Assembly: GCF_002959855.1 (NCBI RefSeq) | Contig: NZ_PPDB01000007.1 | Coordinates: forward strand, 496,001 to 560,000 | Direction: 5' to 3' | DNA: 64,000 nt | Origin: Veillonella denticariosi JCM 15641 | GTDB taxonomy: Bacteria > Bacillota > Negativicutes > Veillonellales > Veillonellaceae | Shown: in pieces, positions 46,607-55,731 of the stretch | How positions within the stretch are numbered: position 1 is the stretch's first letter | How the letters are laid out: each line of letters opens with the position of its first letter | The notes under the pieces: model-generated | Databases searched by the model: none | The model's input: only the letters and a program-made list of their open reading frames with translations | Told to the model about the DNA's origin: nothing | Translations under genes and position numbers: made by a program

Positions 46607-47395
46607 TTATGCCAATCCCTGAATTTTTACATAAGGCTTATCCGTTCTATCTTCAATGACAGCACGCACCTTAAAGACGTCTAACAATAGCTGTTCCGTC
46701 ATGATATCCTGCGGAACTCCATCGACTACGAGATGCCCTTCCTTGATAACCGCCATATAATCAGCGTACTGTGCAGCTTGCGTCAAATCATGCAGCACCA
46801 TGAGGACCGTCATATTCTGTTCACGATTGAGCCGTTTCAACAACTCCATGATTTCCAGTTGATGATTGATATCCAAATAGGTCGTCGGTTCATCCAGAAC
46901 GAGCAACTGCGGTTCCTGTGCAAGGGCCATCGCAATCCACACGCGTTGTCGCTCCCCGCCCGACAAGGACGGCATCATTTGATGTCTCAAACGGGATGTC
47001 TTCGTAATCTCCAGTGCCCGATCCACAGCAAGACGATCCTCCTTCGCCGTATTTTTCCACCAAGACTGATGAGGATAGCGACCGCAGTAGACGAGCTCTT
47101 CAACGGTCATATCGCGCGGCATATCCGGTACCTGCGGTAAAAATGCCATATACGTGGATAATTCCTTCTGTGAATAGTCTTCAAGCGTTTTCCCATTAAT
47201 CGATACATTGCCGGAATCGGCTTTCACATGACCGATAATAGACCGTAAAAGCGTGCTTTTACCACAACCGTTAGGCCCTATGAGGGCTGTAATCTCATGA
47301 TTCGGAATAGCGAAAGAAATATCATGTAATATATGACGGCCGCCCAGAATAATATTCAATCGGTCCACACTGATCGCAGCACCGTTATGATTCAT
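46607..47395 (-). CDS. Iron-complex/corrinoid ABC transporter ATPase
   Basis: A 262-residue FecE/FepC/BtuD-like ATPase with every motif intact: GPNGCGKST (Walker A, with the preceding strand ITALI present), FLPQVP (Q-loop), LSGGERQRV, LLVLDEPTTYLD and VLHDLTQA (switch His). It starts at the base where the permease ends (overlap of one base). It is the last gene of the cbiD-to-permease operon and ends at the bidirectional terminator. Confidence 0.93.
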   Translation of the reverse strand: MNHNGAAISVDRLNIILGGRHILHDISFAIPNHEITALIGPNGCGKSTLLRSIIGHVKADSGNVSINGKTLEDYSQKELSTYMAFLPQVPDMPRDMTVEELVYCGRYPHQSWWKNTAKEDRLAVDRALEITKTSRLRHQMMPSLSGGERQRVWIAMALAQEPQLLVLDEPTTYLDINHQLEIMELLKRLNREQNMTVLMVLHDLTQAAQYADYMAVIKEGHLVVDGVPQDIMTEQLLLDVFKVRAVIEDRTDKPYVKIQGLA

Positions 47396-48390
47396 TATCT
47401 ATCCCTCCTCAACAAATACAAGAAGAACGGTGCCCCGAAAAAGGCCATGATGATGCCTACAGGAATTTCAATAGGACTGGCGATAACGCGCCCTACCGTG
47501 TCGCTCACGACTAACACAAGAGCCCCAAGTAAGGCAGAACCCGGTAACAAGTATGCGTAATCATTGCCGATAATCAGGCGCAACATATGAGGTACCACGA
47601 GACCGACAAAACCGATAAGCCCCGCAATACTCACCGCACCGGCAGCTAAAAGAGCAGCCACGGCGGTCATCATAAACCGTGTTTGCTCAACTTTAAGGCC
47701 CAGCCCCTTCGCCGTCTCATCCCCTAAGCTCAATATGGTGAGGCGCTTTGCACCTAAGCAGGCCAAGATAAGGCCTACCGTAGCATACGGGAATAGCACC
47801 TCTACCTGAGGCCAGCTGCGAGCCGATAAACCTCCTACCATCCAAAGCAAGGCACCTTGTACACGATCCCCGTAAAATACGAGAAGAGCCGAAATACCGG
47901 AGCCTAAGAAAGCGGCTACAGCCACGCCGGCCAAAATAATTCGACTCGGTCTGATGCCATTTTTCCAAGCCAATGCGTAGACCATGAGAGCCGCCCCCAT
48001 AGCACCTAAAAAAGCTACTAAAGGCACGATATAATCATAACCGGGGAATAATATCAGAACGATAACGCCAGCAAGGCCCGCTCCTGATGATACCCCTACG
48101 ATCTGAGGATCCGCCAGTGGATTCTTCATGACCGCCTGTAAAATAGCACCGGATACGGCAAGAGAAGCCCCTACAAAGGCGGCTACAATATTGCGAGGAA
48201 ACCGTATATTCCATATTATCTGAGATGATGTAGATGTTAATTCTGAAGACGTCAACGCTTGCCAAATATCCTGCAATGACACATATGTGGAGCCGTACAA
48301 CAGCGAGAAAATCATGCTGGATACGACGGCAGCGATCAAAATAATCATAACAAGCATGCGAAATGCTTTACGATTAGTTGCAGTACCCAT
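47395..48390 (-). CDS. FecCD-family ABC permease (BtuC-like)
   Basis: A 331-residue inner-membrane permease with about nine to ten helices and the family pattern RNIVAAFVGASLAVSGAILQ, NPLADPQIVGVSSGAG and GLIGFVGLVVPHMLR, all complete, unlike the damaged homologue at 11.5-12.5 kb. The start is 3 bases after the cbiC stop, so it is part of the cobalamin operon. That linkage favours a corrinoid or related tetrapyrrole as substrate, but siderophores cannot be excluded. Confidence 0.92.
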   Translation of the reverse strand: MGTATNRKAFRMLVMIILIAAVVSSMIFSLLYGSTYVSLQDIWQALTSSELTSTSSQIIWNIRFPRNIVAAFVGASLAVSGAILQAVMKNPLADPQIVGVSSGAGLAGVIVLILFPGYDYIVPLVAFLGAMGAALMVYALAWKNGIRPSRIILAGVAVAAFLGSGISALLVFYGDRVQGALLWMVGGLSARSWPQVEVLFPYATVGLILACLGAKRLTILSLGDETAKGLGLKVEQTRFMMTAVAALLAAGAVSIAGLIGFVGLVVPHMLRLIIGNDYAYLLPGSALLGALVLVVSDTVGRVIASPIEIPVGIIMAFFGAPFFLYLLRRDR

Positions 48391-48393
48391 AGT

Positions 48394-49059
48394 TTACTTC
48401 TCGTGTTTACCTTCTACAAAGAGCATGTCATTGCGTTTCACATCTGTATAAAGCAATGCATTACATACGGATGCGGCAATCGGACTGCCGCCCTTGTTGC
48501 CTTTTACTGTGATATACGGTACAGGGGACACCTCCATGAGGTAATCTTTGGATTCGGCCGCCCCCACAAAGCCTACAGGAATACCGATGATAAGGGCCGG
48601 TTTTACACCTTCTTCGAGAGCAAGGCGCAATACTTCGTAAAGTGCAGTCGGCGCATTACCGATAGCGACGATTTGGCCTTCTAACTGTTTGCCGAATGTA
48701 CGCATGGCTGCGATAGAGCGCGTAACCCCCAATTCTTTCGCCATCTTAGCTACATTTTCATCCTTGATGAGGCAATGTACTTCATTACCGCGAAGTTTAA
48801 GAGCCGGTTTGGAAATACCCGTGCGTACCATTTCCACATCAGTGTAAATATCTGCCCCCTTATCTAACGCTTCGATACCTTTTTGTACCGCATCAGGGCT
48901 CATTTTAACGAGTTGTGCGTATTCCACGTCACCGGAAGCGTGAACCGTTCTGGATACAACGCGGATCTCATCATCGCTTAACCCCAAATCCTTTACATAA
49001 TCGTAAATGATTTCCATACTTTTATCTTCAATGGCTTTAGGATTTTTTACGTAATCCAT
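48394..49059 (-). CDS. cbiC: Cobalt-precorrin-8 methylmutase
   Basis: Moves the methyl group from C11 to C12 to give cobyrinate. The 221-residue protein has PKAIEDKSMEII at the N-terminus, RTVHASGDVEYAQLV with the catalytic His, and GNAPTALYEVLRL and IGIPVGFVGAAESK near the C-terminus, all CbiC/CobH features. The start at 49059 follows GGAGG and overlaps the end of cbiJ by 23 bases; the longer frame to 49116 is inside cbiJ. Confidence 0.95.
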   Translation of the reverse strand: MDYVKNPKAIEDKSMEIIYDYVKDLGLSDDEIRVVSRTVHASGDVEYAQLVKMSPDAVQKGIEALDKGADIYTDVEMVRTGISKPALKLRGNEVHCLIKDENVAKMAKELGVTRSIAAMRTFGKQLEGQIVAIGNAPTALYEVLRLALEEGVKPALIIGIPVGFVGAAESKDYLMEVSPVPYITVKGNKGGSPIAASVCNALLYTDVKRNDMLFVEGKHEK

Positions 49060-49834
49060 TAGTGTCCTCCCATAAATTAAAAAATTCTTCATTCGACGAA
49101 ACCATAGGCCCTTCAATGGTCACACGCGGCCTGTCGATAACAATAACATGGATATTAAGGTCCATGGCGGCCTGCAGTTTCGTATCCGCTCCGCCGACGA
49201 GGCCGGAGTTTTTCATCACCACCACGCTCGCCTTCGTATCATGAAACATGATGCGATTCATATCATATGAAAATGGACCTTGTACGGCAACAATGCGTTT
49301 AGGACTCACCTTGAGGTCCTCCATCATGGTGAGCACCTCTGCAGTCGGCAAAATCCGAGTCCATACTTCACAATCCCGTAAAGCTTCAGACTTGGCAAAA
49401 ATATGCATCGTCTTACTGCCTGTCGTCAAATACACATGACCGTTGTTTTCTTTTGCTAATCGGCCTGCCAGGTTTGCCGCTTCCGCTTCATCCGTTACGA
49501 TATGCAATTTATCGTAATCCGGTAGCGGCACCTCTTTACGCTCAAAGCGAACGAACGGAATATCCATCGCCTTCGCCGCATCCTGAGCCGTCGACGTTAC
49601 GATAGCCGCATAAGGATGGCTGGCATCAATCAATAAACGCACATCGTGTTCCGCGATTAAATTCTGCATAGCCTGTTGATCGAGGCGTCCCGTATGAACT
49701 GTAATGCCTTTATGAGCGGCCAACTCCGCTCCATATTGACTCACCACGGTAACCAGTACATCTTCATCGGTCCGCTCCTGAATGTCTACCGCTAAAGTGC
49801 GTCCATCCAAAGTCCCGGCGATGACCCATATCAT
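49037..49834 (-). CDS. cbiJ: Cobalt-precorrin-6A reductase
   Basis: NAD(P)H-dependent reductase, 265 residues. MIWVIAGTLDGR at the start, IDASHPYAAIVTSTAQDAA, FVRFERKE, TTGSKTMHIF and MKNSGLVGGADTKLQAA are the typical CbiJ/CobK blocks. It overlaps cbiH by 4 bases and cbiC by 23 bases. Confidence 0.94.
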   Translation of the reverse strand: MIWVIAGTLDGRTLAVDIQERTDEDVLVTVVSQYGAELAAHKGITVHTGRLDQQAMQNLIAEHDVRLLIDASHPYAAIVTSTAQDAAKAMDIPFVRFERKEVPLPDYDKLHIVTDEAEAANLAGRLAKENNGHVYLTTGSKTMHIFAKSEALRDCEVWTRILPTAEVLTMMEDLKVSPKRIVAVQGPFSYDMNRIMFHDTKASVVVMKNSGLVGGADTKLQAAMDLNIHVIVIDRPRVTIEGPMVSSNEEFFNLWEDTNGLRKKS

Positions 49835-50655
49835 AATTTATAGCCTCGTGGTGTAATCATACGGCCATTTTCAACATATGTTTGGCTGTTACCGATGATA
49901 ACGAGGGTCTGCATATCCACTTCTTCGTTTGTAAAGTTTTCAAGGTCAGAAATAATCATATGTTGACCGGCACGCCCTGCTTTTTGCACGATACCGACCG
50001 GTGTTTTAGGATCACGATATTTAAGAACGATATCACGAACTTCATCAAGATGCGTTACGCGTTTTTTACTGCGCGGATTGTAAAGGGAAATAACCATATC
50101 CCCTTGTGCACAGAGATCAGCACGTTTTTTTATGAGATCCCAGGGAGTCATCAAATCACTTAGGGAGATCACAGCAAAGTCATGCATCAACGGCGCACCC
50201 AATACAGATGCCGCTACATTTACAGCACTTAGACCCGGTACGATATCTACGGAAGGACGTCTGTCGGCAGGCACTTTATTAGCCAATTCCAACACAAGCC
50301 CCGCCATGCCGTATACGCCGGAGTCACCGGAGGATACTACCACAACCTGATGCCCTTCTACGGCGAGATCAACCGCTTGTTGACAACGGTCCACCTCTTG
50401 CATCATCGCCGTTCCTACAGTTTCCTTGCCTTTGATTAGTTCCTCAATCAAATCGAGATATGTCAAGTAACCTACCACGCGGTCTGCCGCCAAAATAGCT
50501 TCACGCGCCTGTGGTGTCATAAACTCCGCATTGCCCGGACCGATACCGATTACCTTGATGTTACCTGTGCAATCGCAATTGTTGTTTTGGGATACACCGT
50601 TTTGTGCTGTATTAATGTTCGGCTCCTGGCCGCCAGTAGTGCTGTTGTTTCGCAT
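49831..50655 (-). CDS. cbiH: Cobalt-precorrin-3 C17-methyltransferase
   Basis: SAM methylase that contracts the ring and methylates C17. The 274-residue protein has IKVIGIGPGNAEFMTPQA, VSSGDSGVYGMAGL and YNPRSKKR, typical of CbiH/CobJ. The first 32 residues (Asn/Gln-rich, with CDC) precede the conserved start of the fold and are unusual. They are encoded where the gene overlaps the 3' end of cbiG by 106 bases in another frame. There is no internal ATG, GTG or TTG between them and the fold, and a ribosome site (AGGAG) precedes the ATG, so the extension appears real. Confidence 0.93.
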   Translation of the reverse strand: MRNNSTTGGQEPNINTAQNGVSQNNNCDCTGNIKVIGIGPGNAEFMTPQAREAILAADRVVGYLTYLDLIEELIKGKETVGTAMMQEVDRCQQAVDLAVEGHQVVVVSSGDSGVYGMAGLVLELANKVPADRRPSVDIVPGLSAVNVAASVLGAPLMHDFAVISLSDLMTPWDLIKKRADLCAQGDMVISLYNPRSKKRVTHLDEVRDIVLKYRDPKTPVGIVQKAGRAGQHMIISDLENFTNEEVDMQTLVIIGNSQTYVENGRMITPRGYKL

Positions 50656-51731
50656 ACGTTTCCTACTCCTATTGTTCCTTTTACAAATGTTGATTCACTT
50701 AATTTCTGTTCTTCAATGAGCGGTGCCATTTCATCCTGCGTATAGAATTCAATAGGCCACCCTAACTCCTTAACGGCCTCCAACAGGCCGACTTCATCTT
50801 GTTTAACGATAACCGATGCGGCTGTTACGATGCTTTTGGGTGAAAGCTGATGTTCCGCCAATGATGAATGAATAGCGTCTAAAATGAGCTCCTTCGACGT
50901 ATCTCGACGACATCCGATACCCACCGTATAGGTTCGAGGACGTAAAATCAGTTGATTCGGATGTTCGTGGATAACCTTGTCGGTTATGACAACGCAAAAA
51001 TTTAGCCCGTTTACGCTATCAATCAACTCTTCAACGGTCACCAAATTCACCACACCATGGTTACCAATATGTTGTTGTGCGGCGTCTTTCAAATGCTCAG
51101 CATCGACTAAACCGCTATCGATATAGTAATCGACCTGCTTTCCACCAACAATGGCGGAATTTACATTGATAAGCGTTTGAAAGTCATCCACCATCAGATG
51201 TTCATGGCGCGCCAATACATCAGGTGCCGGTAACCCGTTTACATCCGTTGCGGTTGTAATAACCGGATCCGCATCGATAGCTAATGAAATGGCTTGAGTC
51301 CACTCATTCGCACCGCCGAGATGCCCGGACAGCAAGCTGATTGCATGATGTCCCGCCTCGTCCATCACCACAATAGCAGGATCCTTTGATTTATGCTCGA
51401 TATAAGGAGCAATCATTCGCACTACGATGCCAAGAGCCATGATGCATAGCACCTGATCGTAGTCCCTGAAAATCTGCTCGATATGATTTTTCAGGGAATC
51501 AAAATAGATTGCCTCCCCGCCGGAAGGACGATTCGTTTTTTCGTAACAATCCGCATGAGGTGCCACCAAAGATTTAATACGTTGTCCCAACCGAGCTCCT
51601 CGCTCCGACACGGACAAAATCGCCGTCTTCGTTTGCTGTTTACCACTAATGGAAATATCTGCCGATCCGGTTTGTTGCATACTTTTTATTTCATCCGAAC
51701 TCATATCGGATACAAAAGATTTGCTTTTCAT
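50550..51731 (-). CDS. cbiG: Cobalt-precorrin-5A hydrolase
   Basis: Opens the ring lactone and releases acetaldehyde. The 393-residue protein has an N-terminal segment TAILSVSERGARLGQRI, LCIMALGIVVRMIAPYIEHKSKDPAIVVMDEAG and SLLSGHLGGANEW, and the C-terminal TYTVGIGCRRDT block with ETTALLA, as in CbiG. About 38 residues precede the usual N-terminus; the ATG overlaps the cbiF stop (TGATG). The 3' end overlaps cbiH by 106 bases. Confidence 0.94.
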   Translation of the reverse strand: MKSKSFVSDMSSDEIKSMQQTGSADISISGKQQTKTAILSVSERGARLGQRIKSLVAPHADCYEKTNRPSGGEAIYFDSLKNHIEQIFRDYDQVLCIMALGIVVRMIAPYIEHKSKDPAIVVMDEAGHHAISLLSGHLGGANEWTQAISLAIDADPVITTATDVNGLPAPDVLARHEHLMVDDFQTLINVNSAIVGGKQVDYYIDSGLVDAEHLKDAAQQHIGNHGVVNLVTVEELIDSVNGLNFCVVITDKVIHEHPNQLILRPRTYTVGIGCRRDTSKELILDAIHSSLAEHQLSPKSIVTAASVIVKQDEVGLLEAVKELGWPIEFYTQDEMAPLIEEQKLSESTFVKGTIGVGNVCETTALLAARSRTLIQHKTVYPKTTIAIAQVTSR

Positions 51732-52492
51732 CAGTCTTTCGCACTCCGGTACATATGAGCAAAGCCTTTATCATACAGTTTAGATAGTTCATATTCACTA
51801 TCCAGTACATGACTTACCACGATCATAGCCTGACGTAATACGCCTTCCTTGGCCACGATTTCCGCGATGGTTTCCAATGTACCGCGAATAATGCGCTGAT
51901 CCGGCCAGGATGCTTTCACCACGATAGCCACAGGCGTCGTCTTGTCATAGCCGCCCTCAATGAGTTCCTCCACGACCTTATCGAGCATCTGTACGCTGAG
52001 GAAAATACACATAGTGGCTTCATGAGCGGCAAGCATGCGTAATTTTTCCTTCGGAGGCATCGGTGTACGGCCTTCCATGCGCGTAATAATTACCGTTTGA
52101 GATACATTCGGCAATGTATATTCCTGTTTTAATGCCGCCGCCGTTGCAAGAAATGAGCTTACGCCGGGCACGACTTCATAGGTAATACCCATGCCGGCCA
52201 GAGCATCCATCTGTTCCTGAATAGCACCGTAAATAGCAGGGTCCCCCGTATGAAGGCGAACTACCCTTTTACCAGCTTCAACGGCTGCTTTCATCACGGC
52301 CAATACCTCATCAAGATTCATAGTAGCACTGTTATGAATTTCGCATGTCGGTTTACAAGCCTCTAAAATAGCAGGATTTACCAAAGAGCCGGCGTAAATG
52401 ACAACGTCCGCCTCCTGAACTAGGCGATACCCTTTGCGCGTGATTAACTCCGGATCTCCGGGGCCTGCACCGACGATATGTACATCAACCAT
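51731..52492 (-). CDS. cbiF: Cobalt-precorrin-4 C11-methyltransferase
   Basis: SAM methylase of 253 residues. VHIVGAGPGDPELITRKG, VVIYAGSLVNP, RLHTGDPAIYGAIQEQ and TRMEGRTPMPPKEKL are the diagnostic CbiF/CobM blocks. It follows cbiT with a 1-base gap and overlaps cbiG by 3 bases (TGATG). Confidence 0.96.
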   Translation of the reverse strand: MVDVHIVGAGPGDPELITRKGYRLVQEADVVIYAGSLVNPAILEACKPTCEIHNSATMNLDEVLAVMKAAVEAGKRVVRLHTGDPAIYGAIQEQMDALAGMGITYEVVPGVSSFLATAAALKQEYTLPNVSQTVIITRMEGRTPMPPKEKLRMLAAHEATMCIFLSVQMLDKVVEELIEGGYDKTTPVAIVVKASWPDQRIIRGTLETIAEIVAKEGVLRQAMIVVSHVLDSEYELSKLYDKGFAHMYRSAKD

Positions 52493-52493
52493 A

Positions 52494-53081
52494 TTACTCT
52501 CCTTCTGCGATACGAGTCGCTGACACGATAAAAATCGGACTCAACGGATCAAGCAAATGATACGGACCCGCCTTGCGATAGCGACTGATGGACATCTGGT
52601 ACCCTTCATAGGTGAAAGGACGTCCTTTCAGTTCCTTCAAAATGGTATAACCAGTTTCCATCGTTACCGCCGTCACAACGAGGCGACCGCTAACCTTCAA
52701 TAAGCGCTGTGCTTCATCCACAATGGCGCCCATGCCGCCGGCGCTGCCGCCGATAATAACCGCATCAAGTTCCGGTAAATCCTCCATGCCTTCAGGGGCT
52801 TTCGCCTTGATGACGGTCATATTATTCACATTGAACTTCTTCATGTTCTCATGAATCAGCTCAATGCCTTTATCAAATCGCTCAATAGCATAAACATGCC
52901 CCTTCGGCGCAGCTAAGGCCGCTTCGATAGAAATCGAGCCGGTCCCTGCACCTACATCAAGCACGATGCTATCTTCCTCGATGCGCGCCTCATTCATAAC
53001 GGCTTTGCGAATCTCGCACTTCGTCATAGGCACATCACCGCGAATAAATTCCTCATCGGGAATTCCGAAAAAATGTCTCAT
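52494..53081 (-). CDS. cbiT: Cobalt-precorrin-6B C15-methyltransferase (decarboxylating)
   Basis: Class I SAM methyltransferase of 195 residues. FFGIPDEEFIRGDVPMTKCEIR is the typical N-terminus and DVGAGTGSISIEAA the SAM loop; LDAVIIGGSAG follows. In many species CbiE and CbiT are fused (CobL); here they are separate, overlapping by 4 bases. Confidence 0.95.
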   Translation of the reverse strand: MRHFFGIPDEEFIRGDVPMTKCEIRKAVMNEARIEEDSIVLDVGAGTGSISIEAALAAPKGHVYAIERFDKGIELIHENMKKFNVNNMTVIKAKAPEGMEDLPELDAVIIGGSAGGMGAIVDEAQRLLKVSGRLVVTAVTMETGYTILKELKGRPFTYEGYQMSISRYRKAGPYHLLDPLSPIFIVSATRIAEGE

Positions 53082-53704
53082 CCCAGTACCACCATAACAG
53101 AATGACCGAAGCCTTCCAGCTCAGTTAAGACCTTCAGCGTGGAGTCTACGATTCTTTCATCGCCATAACTCAATCGCTCAAGGGCCGCTGCACGCGTTTC
53201 GGGCGGCCATCCTCCATCAATTAAAATACGCGCAATATGCGCCGGATTATATTCGGGATCCGTCAAAAATCCCATCTTTTTCCCTGCTTTGTAGACAAGC
53301 TGCTCCGGTGCCGGCTGGCGCCCGTGAAAGCTCATCAGATCCGCATCATGCCACACCTCATTGAGACGCGCAAAGGCAAATGTCATCGAACTGATGCCCG
53401 GCACGACCTCAATCGGATTAGCAGTAAATTTTTTCTTTAAATAAGGCAACAGGCTGTAATAACCCGTATCACCGCTGACCATCACGACCACATCATGGTC
53501 ATTGAGCTCATGCTCAATTTGTTCAGACAATAAACTGAGTTTTCCCGTTACAGGATATGTAATTTGTCCCGGTTCCTGAAAGTCCTCTAAAGATCGTTCA
53601 CTGCCCACCAGGACCGTAGCATGTTTAATTAAATTAAGACCTTTAGGCACCACATAATCAGGATTGCCCGGTCCAATGCCTACGATATACAAGGTATGTG
53701 CCAT
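53078..53704 (-). CDS. cbiE: Cobalt-precorrin-7 C5-methyltransferase
   Basis: SAM methylase of 208 residues with YIVGIGPGNPDYVVPKG, VLVGSERSLEDF, MVSGDTGYYSLLPYLK and VVPGISSMTFAFARL, typical of CbiE. It overlaps cbiD by 25 bases and cbiT by 4, so translation is probably coupled along the operon. Confidence 0.94.
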   Translation of the reverse strand: MAHTLYIVGIGPGNPDYVVPKGLNLIKHATVLVGSERSLEDFQEPGQITYPVTGKLSLLSEQIEHELNDHDVVVMVSGDTGYYSLLPYLKKKFTANPIEVVPGISSMTFAFARLNEVWHDADLMSFHGRQPAPEQLVYKAGKKMGFLTDPEYNPAHIARILIDGGWPPETRAAALERLSYGDERIVDSTLKVLTELEGFGHSVMVVLG

Positions 53705-54798
53705 TGTTCAAGCGCTCCTATCTCTTTGGCATGCTTATCCATCGCCAGAATTTCACCTTTCAAGGTAGTAATAATAATACCCACCTCTGCTTCGTTCGCT
53801 ATGTAACGCTCACTGCGCAAAGACGCCCGGTCCACCACGCGTTGGTAAACTCCGGTAAGACCTTCCCGCTCCAGTATAGGGAACGTGGACTCCGTCGTTT
53901 GACAATTAAACAACTCTTCGCATACCGCTTGTGACGCCCCTTCCAGCGCAGCATAAGCCACGATACTTTCCATACGGCCATCACTCATGCGATTATGTGT
54001 ATGAAAACTACCGCTTGCAAGCTTGATGAGCTTACCGATATGCCCGATAATCAGGATGCGTTTAAAGCCGATATGTACGGCCTGTTCCAGCATAAATCCG
54101 ATAAAATTACTGGTCTCCGCCATTTGGTTCTTATGAATACCCAGCACCTGCTCCGCTAAGTCCTGTCCGATTCGTCCCGGCACGAGAACCGCCGTTTCAC
54201 AGCCGTTCGCTTTCATAACCTTTAACTGAGGAACTAAAGAATTCTTGAAGCCCTCTTCGCTCATAGGTTTAACGATCCCCGTCGTACCGATGATAGAAAT
54301 ACCGCCCTCAATACCGAGGGTATGATTGAGTGTTTTCTTCGCAAGAACCATTCCGTTTGGAACGCTGACCGTAACGGTCACCCCCTGACCACGCACACAT
54401 AATTCATCGAAGACGATTTTCATCATCGCCCGCGGTCCCGGATTGATAGCCGGTTCACCGGGAGGCATGGCAAGGCCCGGCTTCGTTACGGTGCCGACAC
54501 CAAAGCCGGCACGAAATTGTAACTCACCGGAGTCATCAAGGGTTACCGTCGTTTCCACATCATTACCATGGGTCACATCAGGATCATCACCGCCGTCTTT
54601 CATAACGGTTACCTTCGCCGATGTATCTGATAAAACCTCCACTGCTTTAATAGGCACCTGAATATACTGGCCTTGCGGATTTTCAATAACCACCTGTTCC
54701 ACGATATTGTTATCTAAGAGGGCCAATAAACCAGCTTTCATACCTGCCGTAGCGCACGAACCCGTGGTATACCCACCTTTCATGTCCTCTACTTTCAT
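53680..54798 (-). CDS. cbiD: Cobalt-precorrin-5B C1-methyltransferase
   Basis: Methylates C1 in the anaerobic route only; its presence with CbiG and CbiK defines the cobalt-early pathway. The 372-residue protein begins GGYTTGSCATAGMKA, has GGDDPDVTHG, PGEPAINPGPRAMM, GIEGGISIIGTTGIV and ILIIGHIGKLIKLASG. The ATG follows AGGAGG. It is the first gene of the operon; the gap to the yajQ-like gene is 65 bases and holds no visible terminator or riboswitch, so co-transcription with yajQ is possible. Confidence 0.95.
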   Translation of the reverse strand: MKVEDMKGGYTTGSCATAGMKAGLLALLDNNIVEQVVIENPQGQYIQVPIKAVEVLSDTSAKVTVMKDGGDDPDVTHGNDVETTVTLDDSGELQFRAGFGVGTVTKPGLAMPPGEPAINPGPRAMMKIVFDELCVRGQGVTVTVSVPNGMVLAKKTLNHTLGIEGGISIIGTTGIVKPMSEEGFKNSLVPQLKVMKANGCETAVLVPGRIGQDLAEQVLGIHKNQMAETSNFIGFMLEQAVHIGFKRILIIGHIGKLIKLASGSFHTHNRMSDGRMESIVAYAALEGASQAVCEELFNCQTTESTFPILEREGLTGVYQRVVDRASLRSERYIANEAEVGIIITTLKGEILAMDKHAKEIGALEQWHIPCIS

Positions 54799-54863
54799 AA
54801 GGCCTCCTATACCGATAGGGTTGATTCAAAAAATCAAATATGCCCTATCATGGACACATGTAA

Positions 54864-55358
54864 TTAAGAACGGAAATTTACGAATTGCAATTCAACAGGA
54901 ATATCCAACTGTTTCAACATTTGGATAACCGCCTGTAAATCATCTTTATCCTTACCGGATACGCGCACCTGATCTTCCTGAATCGACGCTTGGACCTTCA
55001 ATTTCATATTTTTGATCGCTTTTACCACTTCTTTGGCATTTTCTTTGGTAATGCCTTTTTTGATGGTAATCACTTGGCGAACCGTAGCACCCGCAGCCGG
55101 TTCCACCTTGCCGTAATCAAGATTTTTGATCGCTACATTACGCTTAACCATCTTACCCTTTAATACGTCGATAATGGCGTTCAATTTGTATTCGTCATCA
55201 CCGACAATCTTAATAGTGTCGCCTTCAAGAATAATCTCCGCCTTAGAGCCGCGGAAATCATAACGAGTGCCGATTTCCTTCTTCGCCTGATTTACCGCAT
55301 TATCCACTTCCTGCATATCCACTTCGGACACTACATCAAAGGAACAATCTTTAGCCAT
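54864..55358 (-). CDS. yajQ: YajQ family nucleotide-binding protein
   Basis: A 164-residue DUF520/YajQ protein: two ferredoxin-like domains with [32 protein letters not shown], and the C-terminal [18 protein letters not shown]. Homologues bind nucleotides, and one binds cyclic-di-GMP; the role here is unknown. The start follows AGGAGG; the in-frame upstream extension to 55400 is rejected because it lies before that site. Confidence 0.92.
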   Translation of the reverse strand: MAKDCSFDVVSEVDMQEVDNAVNQAKKEIGTRYDFRGSKAEIILEGDTIKIVGDDEYKLNAIIDVLKGKMVKRNVAIKNLDYGKVEPAAGATVRQVITIKKGITKENAKEVVKAIKNMKLKVQASIQEDQVRVSGKDKDDLQAVIQMLKQLDIPVELQFVNFRS

Positions 55359-55691
55359 TTTATACCTCCTACACCTGAACCCGTTGGACATAAGGTTCAT
55401 AGCATTACTTTCATCATCCTTGTATTCTTTGTGAAAGCCCTATTTATATAAATCATCAAACTTGATAGAAAGAAAATATTAAAACTATAGTACCAGTTAA
55501 AAACATTTTCAATACAATAAATATAGTCTCACCAATGCAGAATACGTCTTTATAATTATAACGTAAAACACCTATATTTTCTAGGTAAGTCGATTTTTTT
55601 GATTGTCTTATCGATGTTTTTTACATGAAAATCTAAAAGCTTCAGAGCAACAAATCTTTTACCTAAAATAATTCAAAGATTACAGACAAAT
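55359..55691. other. Intergenic region upstream of yajQ
   Basis: About 330 AT-rich bases with no gene. I looked for a cobalamin riboswitch here, since cbiD follows yajQ, and did not find the conserved B12-box core. A -10-like sequence is possible but I could not identify a clear promoter pair. Confidence 0.5.
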
Positions 55692-55718
55692 AAAAAACTG
55701 CACTCTTTCGAATGCAGT
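55692..55718 (-). terminator. Terminator of the WG-repeat protein gene
   Basis: ACTGCA and TGCAGT, extended by TC/GA across one mismatch, form a hairpin followed on the minus strand by TTTTTTA, 14 bases after the stop codon. The loop resembles that of the porin terminator at 14061. Confidence 0.85.
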
Positions 55719-55731
55719 CTTTTATGTCAGG

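Noticed and set aside
54799-55731. Cobalamin riboswitch upstream of cbiD or yajQ
   Set aside because: I could not find the conserved B12-box core or the expected multi-stem fold; a covariance-model search for the cobalamin riboswitch family would be decisive.
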